DNA of 64,000 bases from Pseudomonas azerbaijanoccidentalis. Lineage in GTDB: Bacteria > Pseudomonadota > Gammaproteobacteria > Pseudomonadales > Pseudomonadaceae. Each line of letters opens with the position of its first letter. Positions within the stretch are counted from its first letter, which is position 1. The position numbers and the translations under genes are program-made. The stretch lies in the NCBI RefSeq assembly GCF_019145495.1, contig NZ_JAHSTU010000003.1, forward strand, positions 496,001-560,000. Direction: 5' to 3'. Below are positions 7,299 through 17,949 of this stretch, piece after piece. The notes beneath the pieces were generated by a model. That model searched no databases, was not told the origin of the DNA, and was given only the letters and a program-made list of their open reading frames with translations.

Positions 7299-8611
7299 GG
7301 TCGATCCAGCGGCGCTTGAGCCTGGGCCTGATCAGCGTGATGGTGATTGTCGGCCTGATCCTGGCGCAAACCAGTCTGTGGTTATTCGAAATGGGTTTGC
7401 AGCGCTACCTCGAAGCCGGGTTGCGCAACGACAGCGAGAACCTGCTGGTGGCGCTGGTGCGTGGCCCGCAGGGCTTGCAGCTGGATGAACGACGCCTATC
7501 ACCGGCCTATCAGCGGCCGTTTTCCGGGCACTATTTCCGTATTGATTTTGCCGACAGCCATTGGCGTTCCCGTTCGTTGTGGGACCAGGAACTGCCGCGC
7601 CTCGACCATCCCGGCCTGCACAGCAATCTGCAATTGGGGCCGGAAGGGCAGCAGTTGCTGGTGCTGCGTTCGGACTATCGGCGCCTCGGTCAGTCGATCT
7701 CCATCAGCGTGGCCCAGGATTACACGCCCGTGCGCGAAAGCTTCCAGCGCATGCAGCAGGTGGGGCTCGGATTGGGGCTGGCGGGGTTGTTGCTGATTCT
7801 GTTGTTGCAACGGATCACCGTGCGCCGCGCCTTGCGTCCACTGGAAAAGGCCCGCGAGCAAATCGCGCAACTGCAACAGGGCCAGCGCTCGCAACTTGAT
7901 GAGCAGGTACCGGTGGAACTGGAGCCGCTGGTGGCCCAGATCAACCACCTGCTGGCCCACACCGAAGACAGTCTCAAGCGCTCGCGCAATGCGCTGGGCA
8001 ATCTCGGCCACGCTTTGAAAACTCCGCTGGCGGTGCTGTTGAGCCTGGCCTCGAGCGAGCAACTCGACGCGCACCCGCAACTGCGCAAGGTGCTCAAGGA
8101 GCAGCTGGAGCAGGTGCAGCAGCGGCTCAATCGCGAACTTAATCGGGCACGTTTGTCCGGCGATGCACTGCCGGGTGCGTTGTTTGATTGCGACGCCGAA
8201 CTGCCGGGGTTGTTGGCAACGTTGAACATGATTCACGGCGAGCACCTGAACTTGAGCTATCGCGCCCCGTCGGGGCTGCAACTGCCGTGGGATCGTGAGG
8301 ACCTGCTGGAGCTGCTCGGCAACCTGCTGGATAACGCCTGCAAATGGGCGGATGCCGAAGTTCGGTTGAGCGTGGTGGAAACCGCCGATAGCTTTGAGCT
8401 TAGCGTCGAAGATGACGGGCCGGGCATTCCCGAAGACCGCCGTGATCAGGTGTTCAGTCGCGGCACACGTTTGGATGAACAGACCGATGGGCATGGTCTG
8501 GGCCTGGGCATCGTGCGCGATATCGTCGACACCTGGGGCGGGGTTTTGCGCTTGGAAGAAAGCGAGTGGGGCGGGCTGAACGTGCTGATCGAACTACCAA
8601 AACGCAGCTAA
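7295..8611 (+). CDS. PhoQ-like sensor histidine kinase
   Basis: A 438-residue inner-membrane kinase that starts at GTG overlapping the regulator's stop. It has a membrane span at about 10-32, a periplasmic sensor segment of about 120 residues, and a second span at about 155-172. A HAMP-like linker, the H box [10 protein letters not shown] with His239, an N box (LLDNACKWA) and G boxes ([15 protein letters not shown]) follow. The catalytic region resembles PhoQ ([15 protein letters not shown]). The sensor segment is rich in charged residues but lacks an RExxE iron-type motif (RESFQ occurs instead), so the ligand is unknown. It should phosphorylate the regulator encoded just upstream. Confidence 0.93.
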   Translation: MRSIQRRLSLGLISVMVIVGLILAQTSLWLFEMGLQRYLEAGLRNDSENLLVALVRGPQGLQLDERRLSPAYQRPFSGHYFRIDFADSHWRSRSLWDQELPRLDHPGLHSNLQLGPEGQQLLVLRSDYRRLGQSISISVAQDYTPVRESFQRMQQVGLGLGLAGLLLILLLQRITVRRALRPLEKAREQIAQLQQGQRSQLDEQVPVELEPLVAQINHLLAHTEDSLKRSRNALGNLGHALKTPLAVLLSLASSEQLDAHPQLRKVLKEQLEQVQQRLNRELNRARLSGDALPGALFDCDAELPGLLATLNMIHGEHLNLSYRAPSGLQLPWDREDLLELLGNLLDNACKWADAEVRLSVVETADSFELSVEDDGPGIPEDRRDQVFSRGTRLDEQTDGHGLGLGIVRDIVDTWGGVLRLEESEWGGLNVLIELPKRS

Positions 8612-8630
8612 AACCACACCACAAAAACCT

Positions 8631-8656
8631 GTAGGAGCGAGCAGGCTCACTCCTAC
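8631..8656. repeat. Short REP hairpin
   Basis: GTAGGAGCGAGCAGGCTCAC-TCCTAC palindrome between the converging sensor kinase and MHS transporter genes; could stop transcription from both sides. Confidence 0.75.
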
Positions 8657-8678
8657 ATTGGTTTGTGTTGTGCCCGAT

Positions 8679-10355
8679 TCAGGTGTGATGAATCTCCCGA
8701 TCCTTGGTTTCCGGCATGAAGAAAATCCCCAGGACCGCCGTCATGACCGCGATCACAATCGGATACCACAACCCGTAATAGATATCCCCCGTGGCCGCGA
8801 CCATAGCGAAGGCCACCGTCGGCAGGAAGCCGCCGAACCAGCCGTTGCCGATGTGATAGGGCAGTGACATCGAGGTATAGCGGATGCGCGCCGGGAACAG
8901 TTCAACCAGCCAAGCGGCGATCGGGCCATACACCATGGTCACGTAGATCACCAGGATGGTCAGGAGCAGCAGCACCATCGGATAGTTGGTCTTGGCCGGG
9001 TCTGCCTTCTCGGGGTAACCGGCCTCTTTCAGTGCGGTAGCTAGGGTGGCGGTGAAGGCGTCGTTCTGAGCCTTGAAGTCGGCGGCCGGCATGCCGGTGC
9101 CTTCGAAGCTCTGGATGACTTTGTTACCAATGCGCACTTGCGCCACGGTGCCAGGCTCGGCTTTCTCGTTTTTGTAGGGGATCGCCCGTTTGGCCAGCAC
9201 GGTCTTGGCCAGGTCACAGGAACTGGTGAATTTGGCCTTGCCCACCGGGTCGAACTGGAACGAGCACTGGTCAGGATTGGCGACCACAGTGACCGGGTTT
9301 TTCTCCTGGGCAATGAACACGTCGGGGTTACCGTACTGCGTCAGTGCATGGAAGATCGGGAAGTAGGTCAGCGCCGCCAGGATGCAGCCGGCCATGATGA
9401 TCCCTTTGCGGCCGATGCGGTCCGACAGGCTGCCGAAGATGACGAAGAACGGTGTGCCGATCAGCAGCGAGCCGGCAATCAGCAGGTTGGCGGTCTGAGC
9501 GTCGATTTTCAGCGTTTGCAGAAGGAAGAACAGCGCATAGAACTGCCCGGTGTACCAAACCACAGCCTGGCCGGCTGTACCGCCGAGCAGGGCCATGATC
9601 ACGATTTTCAGGTTGTCCCAGCGGGCGAAGGATTCAGTTAGAGGTGCCTTGGACGACTTGCCTTCAGCCTTCATTTTCAGGAACACCGGCGACTCGCTGA
9701 GTTGCAGGCGGATGTACACCGAGACGATCAGCAGCAGGATCGACAGCAGGAACGGAATCCGCCAGCCCCAGGCTTCGAAGGCTTCAGTGCCCAGGATGGT
9801 GCGGCAGGCGAGGATCACCAGCAGCGACAGAAACAGGCCGAGGGTCGCGGTCGTCTGAATCCACGAGGTGAAGAAACCGCGTCTGCCTTTCGGTGCATGT
9901 TCGGCCACATAGGTTGCCGCACCGCCGTACTCACCGCCCAGGGCCAGGCCTTGCAACAGGCGCAGGGTGATCAGAATGATCGGCGCCGCCACCCCAATAG
10001 TCGCGTACCCGGGCAGGAAACCCACCACCGCGGTGGAGACACCCATGATCACAATGGTGATGAGGAAGGTGTGTTTGCGCCCGATCATGTCGCCCAATCG
10101 GCCAAACACAATCGCTCCGAACGGCCGCACGGCAAAGCCTGCGGCGAAGGCGAGCAAAGCGAAGATGAAGGACGTGGTTTCGTTGACGCCGGCGAAGAAG
10201 TGCTTGGCGATGATCGCGGCGAGGGAGCCATACAGGTAAAAGTCGTACCACTCGAAGACGGTGCCCAACGACGAGGCAAAGATGACCTTGCGCTCCTCCT
10301 TGGTGATCCCGTGGTTGGGCGCGCTGCCCGTGGTTGTGTTGTCGATTGCCGCCAT
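8679..10355 (-). CDS. MHS-family MFS transporter
   Basis: A 558-residue membrane protein of the metabolite:H+ symporter type (related to ShiA, ProP and KgtP). The signature loop GRLGDMIGRKHTF follows the second helix, a second copy is seen as GSLSDRIGRKG, and RLLQGLALGGEYGGAATY is strongly family-like. About twelve membrane helices are expected. A hydrophilic insertion of about 110 residues with two Cys (after IFHALTQYG and before the YPMVLLLLTILVIY helix) is unusual for the family and probably faces outside. The start at 10355 is chosen for CGGAGAA just before it; an upstream extension of 30 codons is unlikely to be translated. Substrate unknown. Confidence 0.9.
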   Translation of the reverse strand: MAAIDNTTTGSAPNHGITKEERKVIFASSLGTVFEWYDFYLYGSLAAIIAKHFFAGVNETTSFIFALLAFAAGFAVRPFGAIVFGRLGDMIGRKHTFLITIVIMGVSTAVVGFLPGYATIGVAAPIILITLRLLQGLALGGEYGGAATYVAEHAPKGRRGFFTSWIQTTATLGLFLSLLVILACRTILGTEAFEAWGWRIPFLLSILLLIVSVYIRLQLSESPVFLKMKAEGKSSKAPLTESFARWDNLKIVIMALLGGTAGQAVVWYTGQFYALFFLLQTLKIDAQTANLLIAGSLLIGTPFFVIFGSLSDRIGRKGIIMAGCILAALTYFPIFHALTQYGNPDVFIAQEKNPVTVVANPDQCSFQFDPVGKAKFTSSCDLAKTVLAKRAIPYKNEKAEPGTVAQVRIGNKVIQSFEGTGMPAADFKAQNDAFTATLATALKEAGYPEKADPAKTNYPMVLLLLTILVIYVTMVYGPIAAWLVELFPARIRYTSMSLPYHIGNGWFGGFLPTVAFAMVAATGDIYYGLWYPIVIAVMTAVLGIFFMPETKDREIHHT

Positions 10356-10533
10356 GAGTTTTCTCCGTTGTTCTTGTTTTAGGCCGGAGCACCTCTCAAT
10401 TTTTGCCGTACCCGGGCCCTGGGACACAGACTGACGGCCTCGCATCGCTGCAAGGTTTCATGAAGCATAATCGGCTTTGGGTAGATATCCACTCGCCATC
10501 ATTAAGTCTGGCAGCGATGGACATTAAAGAACG

Positions 10534-10622
10534 GTAGGAGCGAGCCTGCTTGCGATAGCGCTGTATCAGACACATTTGATACTGAATGTGTCACCGCCAT
10601 CGCCAGCAGCCTGACTCCCACA
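10534..10622. repeat. REPIN
   Basis: Two inverted REP arms (GTAGGAGCGAGCCTGCTTGC ... CAGCCTGACTCCCAC) around a spacer with ATCAGACACA. It lies in the 282 bp gap between the transporter start and the chemoreceptor end; nothing else is recognisable there. Confidence 0.85.
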
Positions 10623-10637
10623 GGGGATCAGTGGGAG

Positions 10638-12785
10638 TTAAACGCGGAACTGGTCCATCAACCCCTGCTGATGGTTGGCCAGGCAGTTAAGCGACTGGCT
10701 GACCCGTGCCGATTCATTGGCCTGCCCCGACAGCGACTCGGTCACGTCGCGGATAGTCGCCACGTTGTTGTTGATCTCCTCGGCCACCGCGCTTTGCTCT
10801 TCGGCCGCGCTGGCGATTTGCAGGTTCATGTCGCTGATCACGGTCACTGCGTCGCCGATCTGCCGCAGCGCCGTCACGGCCTGCCCAACCTGTTCGACAC
10901 TGCCCTGGGCCTGGCGATGGCTGTTGCCCATCGAGCTGACCACGTCCTGGGTGCCGGTTTGCAATTGCTCGATCACCAGGCGGGTTTCCTCGACGGACTC
11001 CTGAGTGCGCCGCGCCAGGTTACGCACTTCATCGGCGACCACCGCAAAACCACGCCCGGCCTCACCGGCACGGGCTGCTTCGATAGCGGCGTTGAGCGCC
11101 AACAGGTTGGTCTGTTCAGCGATGGCGCGGATCACTTCGAGCACCGAACCGATCTTCTCGCTGTTGGCGGCCAGGCCTTCGACCTGGACCATCGCCGCGC
11201 TCATGTCGGCAGCAAGATTGTCGATGCTGGCGGTGGTGCGGTCGATCACGGTCAAGCCTTGACGGGTCGCCTGATCGGCATCCCGCGCCGCTTGTGCAGC
11301 TTGAGCGGCGCTGCGGGCTACGTCCTGAGCGGTGGCGCTCATTTCGTGGGACGCGGTCGCCACTTGATCCACCTGACGGTATTGCTGCTCCATGCCGGCG
11401 CTGGTCTGAGTCGCGATGGCGGACGATTGGTCCGCCGTGCTGCGGGCGTCCTGCACCGAGCGTTTCACTTCGGCGATGATCGGTTGCAACTTATCGAGGA
11501 AGCGGTTGAACCAGCCCGCCAATTGGCCCAGCTCATCCTTTTTGTCGTAGGCCAGGCGGCGGGTCAGGTCACCTTCGCCGCTGGCGATGTCTTCGAGCAT
11601 GTGCGCCACGCCAAGGATCGGTTTGGTCACGCTGCGCGCCATCAGCCACACCAGCACCAGCCCGATCAAAGCGGCAAGCACACCCAGCCCCAGCTCGGTC
11701 AGGGTGCCGGCGGTGTTGCTGTCATCCAGTTGCTTTTTCAGGGCTTCGGCAGGGCCGACCAACACCTTTTCCGGAACATCGAGCAAGACGCCCCAGGATT
11801 TGCCACCGGGAATCGGCTGGAAGGGCGACAACACCTTGAGTTGCTGTTGGCTGTGCAGGCTGGCGGTCTTGCTGCTGGTGGCGAGCGTGCGCATCAACTC
11901 GGCGCCGTTGGCCGGGTCGAGTGCTTCCAGGCGCTGGCTGAGTTTGCCAGCGTCCGGGCTGTAACCGGCGAGCAGGCCGGCGGGGCTGACAATGCTGACG
12001 CTGGTCTGGCCGTCGTAGAGTTTCTTGCTGGCGCTCTGGCTTATCGTCTGCAGGCTGTTGAGGTTGATGTCCACCGATAGCGAAGCGATCACTTTTCCGT
12101 TGACCATCAGCGGGAAAACGATGCTGGTCATCAGCACCTTCTGGCCGTCGATCACGTAGAAGTAGGGTTCGATCACGCAGGGCTTGAGGCTGGTGCGCGG
12201 GCAAGTGAACCAGGCGTTGGCGGGTTCCCCGCTGGGGCCGGTGCGGGTGTCGGTCATGTCGCTTTCCGGGAGCGCCATCGACGTCACTTTGCCCGGCGTC
12301 GGCTGCGACCAGTACAGGGCGAAACGGCCCTTATCGTTACTGCCCAGTTCGGCTTGCCCGCTGAACAGTTCATCCTTGCCGTCCAGCCCGTTGGGTTCAA
12401 ATACCAGGGACAGACCGAGCAATTCCGGATTGGCTTGCAGGGCCGATTTGACCTGGCGGGTCAGGTCTTCGCGCAAGTCGAAGGCATCAAGAAAGCGCTT
12501 CTCGGCCTGGTCACGCAGGAATAGCACCTGACGGGAAAATCCATGGCCGTATTGATAGGCGTCCATGAACTGCTGGCGAATGACCAGTGCCTGGTTTTCA
12601 CCCTGGGACTCGATCCGCGCCTGCGCCGCTTCATTCAGCATCTCCATGCTCGAGGCTTTCACCAACGCGGAGCTGTGCTCCATGCGGTACAGCGAAAGAC
12701 CCACCAGCAGGGTCACGATGCCCGCCAGGCACAGCCCGGCCAGCAGGGTGATTTTCCATTGAATGGAAAGTTGTCTGAGCGACAT
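10638..12785 (-). CDS. Methyl-accepting chemotaxis protein, dCache type
   Basis: A 715-residue chemoreceptor. It has an N-terminal span (about 10-32), a periplasmic ligand-binding region of roughly 340 residues with double-Cache features (YWSQPT...; [28 protein letters not shown]), a second span (about 373-395, [19 protein letters not shown]) and a HAMP domain. The cytoplasmic signalling domain has the hairpin tip [20 protein letters not shown]. dCache receptors often bind amino acids or organic acids; the ligand is not assignable by eye. The start at 12785 ([11 protein letters not shown]) follows GGACG; the longer frame upstream lacks a site. It is divergent from the antiporter gene. Confidence 0.93.
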   Translation of the reverse strand: MSLRQLSIQWKITLLAGLCLAGIVTLLVGLSLYRMEHSSALVKASSMEMLNEAAQARIESQGENQALVIRQQFMDAYQYGHGFSRQVLFLRDQAEKRFLDAFDLREDLTRQVKSALQANPELLGLSLVFEPNGLDGKDELFSGQAELGSNDKGRFALYWSQPTPGKVTSMALPESDMTDTRTGPSGEPANAWFTCPRTSLKPCVIEPYFYVIDGQKVLMTSIVFPLMVNGKVIASLSVDINLNSLQTISQSASKKLYDGQTSVSIVSPAGLLAGYSPDAGKLSQRLEALDPANGAELMRTLATSSKTASLHSQQQLKVLSPFQPIPGGKSWGVLLDVPEKVLVGPAEALKKQLDDSNTAGTLTELGLGVLAALIGLVLVWLMARSVTKPILGVAHMLEDIASGEGDLTRRLAYDKKDELGQLAGWFNRFLDKLQPIIAEVKRSVQDARSTADQSSAIATQTSAGMEQQYRQVDQVATASHEMSATAQDVARSAAQAAQAARDADQATRQGLTVIDRTTASIDNLAADMSAAMVQVEGLAANSEKIGSVLEVIRAIAEQTNLLALNAAIEAARAGEAGRGFAVVADEVRNLARRTQESVEETRLVIEQLQTGTQDVVSSMGNSHRQAQGSVEQVGQAVTALRQIGDAVTVISDMNLQIASAAEEQSAVAEEINNNVATIRDVTESLSGQANESARVSQSLNCLANHQQGLMDQFRV

Positions 12786-13107
12786 GGGGACGTCCTTATT
12801 CGATAAATATCTGAGACTTTGCACTGTAACGGCTGCCATCTGGCTTTCTTTACGCGCCCCCCAAAATATCGAATCCCCCCTGTAGGAGCTGCCGAAGGCT
12901 GCGATTTTTTGATTTTTACGTCCTCAGCGGCGTTGAAGATCAAGAGATCGCAGCCTTCGGCAGCTCCTACGTGGGCAAGTGTTGGCTTTGACAAGGCGGC
13001 AGCGGTCCGGCAAAGTGCGCGCCCTTCTAATAAGACCCATTCTTCAATCCGCTGGCGGCTGATGCAGGCGCCCGGCCGGACTCTTTTCGCTTGTCTGGAG
13101 TAACGAA
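12786..13107. other. Intergenic region between divergent chemoreceptor and antiporter genes
   Basis: A 322 bp gap that holds one REP pair (12882-12971). Promoters for both genes must lie in the flanks, but I cannot pick out convincing -35/-10 boxes. Confidence 0.6.
12882..12971. repeat. REP-type inverted repeat pair
   Basis: GTAGGAGCTGCCGAAGGCTG arm and its complement, with a 40-base spacer, in the divergent intergenic region. Confidence 0.9.
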
Positions 13108-14424
13108 ATGAATGCAGTAATTGCCGCGGTCGGCATCATGCTGATACTCAGCCTGTCCCGCGTGCATGTGGTGATCGCGCTGATCGTCGGTGCGCTGGTG
13201 GGTGGTTTGACCGGCGGTCTGGGTATTGACGCGACCCTCAAAGCCTTCAACAGCGGCCTCGGCGGCGGGGCGACCGTGGCGTTGTCCTACGCGCTGCTCG
13301 GCGCATTCGCAGTGGCGATTGCCAAGTCCGGCATGGCCCACGCCCTGGCCGACAAGGCCTTGGCAATGGTCGATCGCCAGCACGCCACCGGCGGTGGCCA
13401 GGTCAAGTGGCTGTTGATCGGCCTGCTGTGGGTGGTGGCCATCGCCTCGCAGAACATCTTGCCGATACATATCGCCTTCATTCCCTTGCTGGTGCCACCG
13501 CTTCTTTATGTACTGACCAAGTTGCAACTGGATCGCCGGTTGATCGCTTGCGTCATCACCTTCGGCCTGATCACCCCGTACATGTTCCTGCCCGTGGGTT
13601 TCGGCAACATCTTCCTCAATGAAATCCTGCTGGCCAACGTGGCGCGCAGCGGCGTGGACATCAGCGGCATCAACGTCACCCATGCCATGGGCATTCCGGC
13701 GCTGGGCATGGTCGCGGGTTTGCTGATCGCGTTCATCAGCTACCGCAAGAAGCGTGTCTACGACCTGACAAAAATCGAGCAGGTCGAGCAGGTGGCGGTG
13801 CAATACAACCCGATGAGCCTGCTGGTGGCGGGTGTGGCGATTGCGGCGGCGTTCATCGTTCAGTTGCTGCTGGACTCGATGATCATCGGTGCGCTGGTGG
13901 GCTTCCTGATTTTCTCGGTGTCGGGCATCGTCAAATGGCGTGACACCGACGACCTGTTCACCGAAGGCATGAAGATGATGGCGATGATCGGCTTCATCAT
14001 GATCGCCGCGTCCGGGTTTGCCGAAGTGATGAAGGCCACCGGTGAGGTGCAAACGCTGGTCGAATCGTCGGCGGCGTACATCGATCACAGCAAGGGCATC
14101 GGTGCCTTGTTGATGTTGCTGGTGGGCTTGCTGGTGACCATGGGCATCGGCTCGTCGTTCTCCACGGTGCCGATCCTGGCGGCGATTTTTGTGCCGCTGT
14201 GCGTGCAACTGGGCTTCAGCCCGATCGCCATCGTGTGCATCGTCGGCACCGCCGGCGCCCTGGGTGACGCCGGTTCGCCAGCCTCGGACTCGACCCTCGG
14301 CCCAACCTCCGGCCTGAACATCGACGGCCAGCACCACCACATCTGGGACACCGTGGTCCCGACCTTCCTGCACTACAACCTGCCGTTGCTGGCGTTTGGC
14401 TGGGTGGCCGCGATGGTCCTCTGA
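13108..14424 (+). CDS. Na+/H+ antiporter-family permease
   Basis: A 438-residue polytopic membrane protein with about eleven hydrophobic segments and conserved loops such as [53 protein letters not shown] and [21 protein letters not shown]. The last resembles the substrate-binding re-entrant loops of the NhaC/ion-transporter superfamily and the predicted permease family often annotated as Na+/H+ antiporter. The ATG is preceded by GGAGTAACGAA. Chemoreceptor genes lie on both sides, which could mean the receptors sense the transported compound, but that is speculative. The substrate could be an organic acid instead of sodium. Confidence 0.8.
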   Translation: MNAVIAAVGIMLILSLSRVHVVIALIVGALVGGLTGGLGIDATLKAFNSGLGGGATVALSYALLGAFAVAIAKSGMAHALADKALAMVDRQHATGGGQVKWLLIGLLWVVAIASQNILPIHIAFIPLLVPPLLYVLTKLQLDRRLIACVITFGLITPYMFLPVGFGNIFLNEILLANVARSGVDISGINVTHAMGIPALGMVAGLLIAFISYRKKRVYDLTKIEQVEQVAVQYNPMSLLVAGVAIAAAFIVQLLLDSMIIGALVGFLIFSVSGIVKWRDTDDLFTEGMKMMAMIGFIMIAASGFAEVMKATGEVQTLVESSAAYIDHSKGIGALLMLLVGLLVTMGIGSSFSTVPILAAIFVPLCVQLGFSPIAIVCIVGTAGALGDAGSPASDSTLGPTSGLNIDGQHHHIWDTVVPTFLHYNLPLLAFGWVAAMVL

Positions 14425-14439
14425 TTTAAAGACGCCCCC

Positions 14440-14572
14440 GTAGCAGCTGGCGAAGCCTGCGTTCGGCTGCGCAGCAGTCGTGAAACCAGAACACGCTGAG
14501 TATCAGCAAAACCGTGCGTTCAGGGTTTACGACTGCTGCTCGGCCGAACGCCGCCTGCGGCAGCTGCTACAG
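14440..14572. repeat. Long REPIN of the GTAGCAGCTG family
   Basis: About 133 bases with outer arms GTAGCAGCTGGCGAAGCCTG and CAGCTGCTAC, inner arms GGCTGCGCAGCAGTCGT and CGACTGCTGCTCGGCC. It separates the antiporter stop from the next chemoreceptor. Confidence 0.85.
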
Positions 14573-14654
14573 GTTCGTGCAACGTATTCAACTTTTGACC
14601 CGGCGTGCCGTTAAAGGCTTTACCCACGCCAACAAAATCAAAAGAGTGAACGTC

Positions 14655-16337
14655 ATGCGCATGAGCCTGAAGGCCAAAGTCCTGTCCCTTGCCGTCCTCC
14701 CGGTGTTGCTCTTCGCGCTGGTCATCAGCCTGACCACGTTGTTCATCCTGCAAGGCCAGGCCCGCCAGGAGGTCGTGGAAACCCGCGAGCGCCTGCTCAG
14801 CGATGCCAAGGCCACCCTGCAAAGTTACGTTGCCGTGGCCATGACCTCCATCAAGCCGCTGTACGATGCCGCCGCGCAAGGCGATGACGCGGCGCGGGCG
14901 CAGGCGATCAAGTTGCTGTCGAACATCACCTACGGCAAGGACGGCTACTTCTTCGGCTACGACTCCAACACCGTGCGCCTGTTCAAGGCCAAAGACCCGG
15001 AAGGCGTGGGCAAAAGCTTCAAGGACAACCGTGATCCGAACGGCGTCTACGTCAACCGCGACCTGGTGAAAGTCGCCCAGGACGGTACGCACTACCTGCA
15101 ATACAGCTCGCCGTTGCCAGGCAACAATCAAGTGCTGGTGCCCAAGCTCGGCTACACCGAGTACCTGCCAAAGTGGGACATGGCGGTCGGTACGTCGGTC
15201 AACCTCGACGGCATCGAGGCGCAAGTGGCGGTGGTCGAGGCCAAGGTCCAGGAGCGCATGCAAGGCGTGGTGCTGAGCATCGTCGGTGTGGCCGTGGTGG
15301 TGCTGTTGCTGATCGCGGCAGCCGGGATGCTGCTGGCCAACACGATTCTGCGTCCGCTGAACCTGATGAAAGCCAACCTCGACGACATCGCGGCGGGCGA
15401 GGGTGACCTGACCCGTCGCCTGACCATCACCAGCCAGGATGAGCTGGGCGAACTGGCTGGGTCGTTCAACCGCTTCGTCGACAAGATTCATGGCCTGGTG
15501 CGCCAGATCACTGAAATGACTTCGCAATTGACCGGGCTGGTGACTCAGGTGTCTGAACAGGCCAACCGTTCGGACCAGGCCATGGAGCGCCAGCGTCACG
15601 AGACCGATCAGGTCGCCACGGCGATCAACGAGATGTCCGCCGCCGCTCAGGAAGTGGCCAAGAGTGCGCAAAATGCCGCAGTGGCCGCCCAGCAGACCGA
15701 CGAAGAAGGCCAAGCCGCCAAGCGTGTGGTGGCCGGCAGTATCGTCAAGATTCATGCCTTGGTGGACGACATTCGCAGCAGCGGTGTGTCGCTCGATAGC
15801 CTGCAAAAAGACGTGTCGTCGATTGTCAGCGTGCTTGGGGTGATCCGCTCGATTGCCGAGCAGACCAACCTGTTGGCGCTCAACGCCGCCATCGAAGCGG
15901 CCCGTGCAGGCGAGGCCGGGCGTGGCTTTGCGGTGGTGGCCGACGAAGTGCGGGCACTGGCCAGCCGTACGCAGATCAGCACTCAGGAAATCCAGGGCAT
16001 GATCGACCGTTTGCAGGCCGGCACCCAGTCGGCGGTGGAAGCCATGCGTCGTTCCAGCGAGGCCGGCGACGGTACGTCGGCGCAGGCCAACGAGGCGGGC
16101 GCCTCGCTCGACACCATGGCGCAGTTGATCGCCACCATCAATTCGATGAACGCGCAGATCGCCAGCGCTGCCGAGGAGCAAACAGCGGTGGCTGAAGAGA
16201 TCAACCGAAGCGTGCATCAGATTGCGGTGGCGGTGGATAACGTTGCCGATGAAACCCAACTGGGTGCGCAAACCTCACGCAGCCTGGCAGACCTGGGGCA
16301 GCGGTTGGGTGGGCTGGTCGGACAATTCCGAATCTGA
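14655..16337 (+). CDS. Methyl-accepting chemotaxis protein, single Cache type
   Basis: A 560-residue chemoreceptor: a short cytoplasmic start, first span at about 10-30, a periplasmic domain of about 160 residues with single-Cache (sCache_2) hallmarks ([42 protein letters not shown]), and a second span at about 198-220. A HAMP ([20 protein letters not shown]) and a signalling domain with the tip [20 protein letters not shown] follow. sCache_2 receptors frequently detect small carboxylates; the ligand here is unknown. The start at 14655 (MRMSLKAKV) has AGAGTGA upstream; the frame extends further upstream but through a REP element, so that part is discarded. Confidence 0.93.
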   Translation: MRMSLKAKVLSLAVLPVLLFALVISLTTLFILQGQARQEVVETRERLLSDAKATLQSYVAVAMTSIKPLYDAAAQGDDAARAQAIKLLSNITYGKDGYFFGYDSNTVRLFKAKDPEGVGKSFKDNRDPNGVYVNRDLVKVAQDGTHYLQYSSPLPGNNQVLVPKLGYTEYLPKWDMAVGTSVNLDGIEAQVAVVEAKVQERMQGVVLSIVGVAVVVLLLIAAAGMLLANTILRPLNLMKANLDDIAAGEGDLTRRLTITSQDELGELAGSFNRFVDKIHGLVRQITEMTSQLTGLVTQVSEQANRSDQAMERQRHETDQVATAINEMSAAAQEVAKSAQNAAVAAQQTDEEGQAAKRVVAGSIVKIHALVDDIRSSGVSLDSLQKDVSSIVSVLGVIRSIAEQTNLLALNAAIEAARAGEAGRGFAVVADEVRALASRTQISTQEIQGMIDRLQAGTQSAVEAMRRSSEAGDGTSAQANEAGASLDTMAQLIATINSMNAQIASAAEEQTAVAEEINRSVHQIAVAVDNVADETQLGAQTSRSLADLGQRLGGLVGQFRI

Positions 16338-16354
16338 CGCGCAGTGCATTTCTT

Positions 16355-16399
16355 GTAGCAGCTGGCGCAGCCTGCGTTCGGCTGCGCCAGCTGCTACAG
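16355..16399. repeat. REP hairpin
   Basis: Near-perfect palindrome GTAGCAGCTGGCGCAGCC-TGCGTTC-GGCTGCGCCAGCTGCTAC between the convergent chemoreceptor and LysR genes. Confidence 0.9.
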
Positions 16400-16409
16400 G
16401 GGCCGTGGG

Positions 16410-17345
16410 TCAGGGTCTGTCCCAGTACGGCACTTCGCCGAAACACTCGACAAAGTAGTCGATCACCGTCCTGACCTTCACTGACAGGCGCCGGCTGCCG
16501 GGCCAGAGCACGGCAATCTGTTGCGGCTCCAGGCTGTTGGACACCTGATAGCTGCCCAGCACCGGCACCAGCGAGCCGTTGCGCACCGCCTCACCAATCA
16601 ACCATGACGGAAACATCACCAGGCCCAAGCCCTGTTCGGCGGCTTGCGTCAGGGTGTCGGCGTGATTGCCGGTGATCGGTCCCTTCACCGAATACGGCAC
16701 CCACGGCTGCGTGCCTTTGCGGAAAAACCAGCGTTGCAGGCCGGACACGCCTTTGTAGGCCAGGCACTGGTGTTTGGCGAGGTCGTCAGGGTGCTGCGGC
16801 GTGCCGTGCCGCTCCAGGTAGGCCGGGCTTGCGGCGACCTGAAAACGTTGGGGCGCGAGAATCCGCGCTTGCATGCTGGAGTCGTGCAGCGGGCCGATGC
16901 GAAACAGCAGGTCCGCACCTTCCTGTAACGGTGCGACGTAGCTGTCGGTTTGCTGGATATCCAGTTGCAGCTTCGGATAGCGCGCGCACAGTTGCCCCAG
17001 CCATGGCGTCAGGTGCCGCTGGCCGAAGACCACCGGCGCATTGATACGCACCAGCCCACTCGGTTCGCTTTGCTGTTCTTGCAACGCTTGTTCGGCTTCT
17101 TCCAGTTGCACCAGCACCAGCCGCGCGTGATCTCCCAGCAATCGACCTGCTTCAGTGGGCGTGACGGCGCGGGTATGGCGGTAGAGCAATTGCTGGCTGA
17201 GGGCTTGTTCCATCAATTGGATCTGGCGGGAAATCGAAGAGGGCGCCACACCTTCGCGGCGCGCGACTTCGGAAAAACTGCCGTGGTCGAGCACCGCGAC
17301 AAACAGCCGAAGCGCCTTGAATCCCAATTCGTTAAGGCCGTGCAT
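16410..17345 (-). CDS. LysR-family regulator
   Basis: A 311-residue regulator. The N-terminal helix-turn-helix (FSEVARREGVAPSSISRQIQLMEQAL) covers about 20-50, and the effector domain covers about 90-300. The ATG at 17345 has AGGA six bases upstream; a longer version with 17 extra residues is possible but lacks a site. It is divergent from the two-gene YdcZ transporter starting at 17458, with 112 bases between, the classical layout for a LysR protein controlling its neighbour. The effector is unknown. Confidence 0.92.
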   Translation of the reverse strand: MHGLNELGFKALRLFVAVLDHGSFSEVARREGVAPSSISRQIQLMEQALSQQLLYRHTRAVTPTEAGRLLGDHARLVLVQLEEAEQALQEQQSEPSGLVRINAPVVFGQRHLTPWLGQLCARYPKLQLDIQQTDSYVAPLQEGADLLFRIGPLHDSSMQARILAPQRFQVAASPAYLERHGTPQHPDDLAKHQCLAYKGVSGLQRWFFRKGTQPWVPYSVKGPITGNHADTLTQAAEQGLGLVMFPSWLIGEAVRNGSLVPVLGSYQVSNSLEPQQIAVLWPGSRRLSVKVRTVIDYFVECFGEVPYWDRP

Positions 17346-17457
17346 GGTGAATCCTGCTGTGCGAGTTTCGCAAAAGTGTTGTCCGGATGCTCCCATTTAT
17401 CGCACAGCTTTGCCAACCGATAATGCGCGCCATGTTTCCTTGAACGGAGTTTTTCTG

Positions 17458-17949
17458 ATGCAGTCTTCCTCTCTCGATAATGTTGGCGCAGTGGCGGCAC
17501 CGACTCGGCCAGGGTTGCGGTTGTTGCTGCTGCCACTGGTGATTCTGGCCGGCATGGGCCTTTCCGTGGAGGCCGGTTTGCTCGGGCCGCTGGGTGTGCA
17601 GGTGGGGCATTTGTCGGCAACCCTGAGCATTTTCGGGGTCGGCTCGGCCATTCTGTTTTTGCTGTTGCTGCTCAGTGGGCCGCAAAAGGGCCCTGCCCTG
17701 AGCGAGCTGCCGCGCTGGCAATTGGTGGGTGGTTTTCTCGGGCCGATTTATGTGGTGGTGCTGACGCTGGCGACGCCGCACATTGGTATTGCGATGACGA
17801 TGATCGCGATCCTGTCGGGGCAGGTCGGTAAAAGTGTGCTGATCGACCATTTCGGCTGGTTCGGCGCGCCACGTAAAAAGGTTAACGCTGAACGCTGGTT
17901 GGCCTTGCTGCTGATTGTTGCGGCACTTGTTCTGATTGCTCGGGGGTAA
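17458..17949 (+). CDS. Small DMT transporter subunit (YdcZ/DUF606), first of pair
   Basis: A 163-residue protein with five predicted membrane helices and the YdcZ signature GLSVEAGLLGPLG ... LPRWQLVGGFLGPIYVVVLTLATPHIGIA ... GQVGKSVLIDHFGWFG. Proteins of this half-size family often occur as adjacent pairs that probably assemble into one transporter. Its stop overlaps the start of the second member. GGAG lies 8 bases before the ATG. It would export or import a small metabolite across the inner membrane; the substrate is unknown. Likely controlled by the divergent LysR protein. Confidence 0.88.
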   Translation: MQSSSLDNVGAVAAPTRPGLRLLLLPLVILAGMGLSVEAGLLGPLGVQVGHLSATLSIFGVGSAILFLLLLLSGPQKGPALSELPRWQLVGGFLGPIYVVVLTLATPHIGIAMTMIAILSGQVGKSVLIDHFGWFGAPRKKVNAERWLALLLIVAALVLIARG

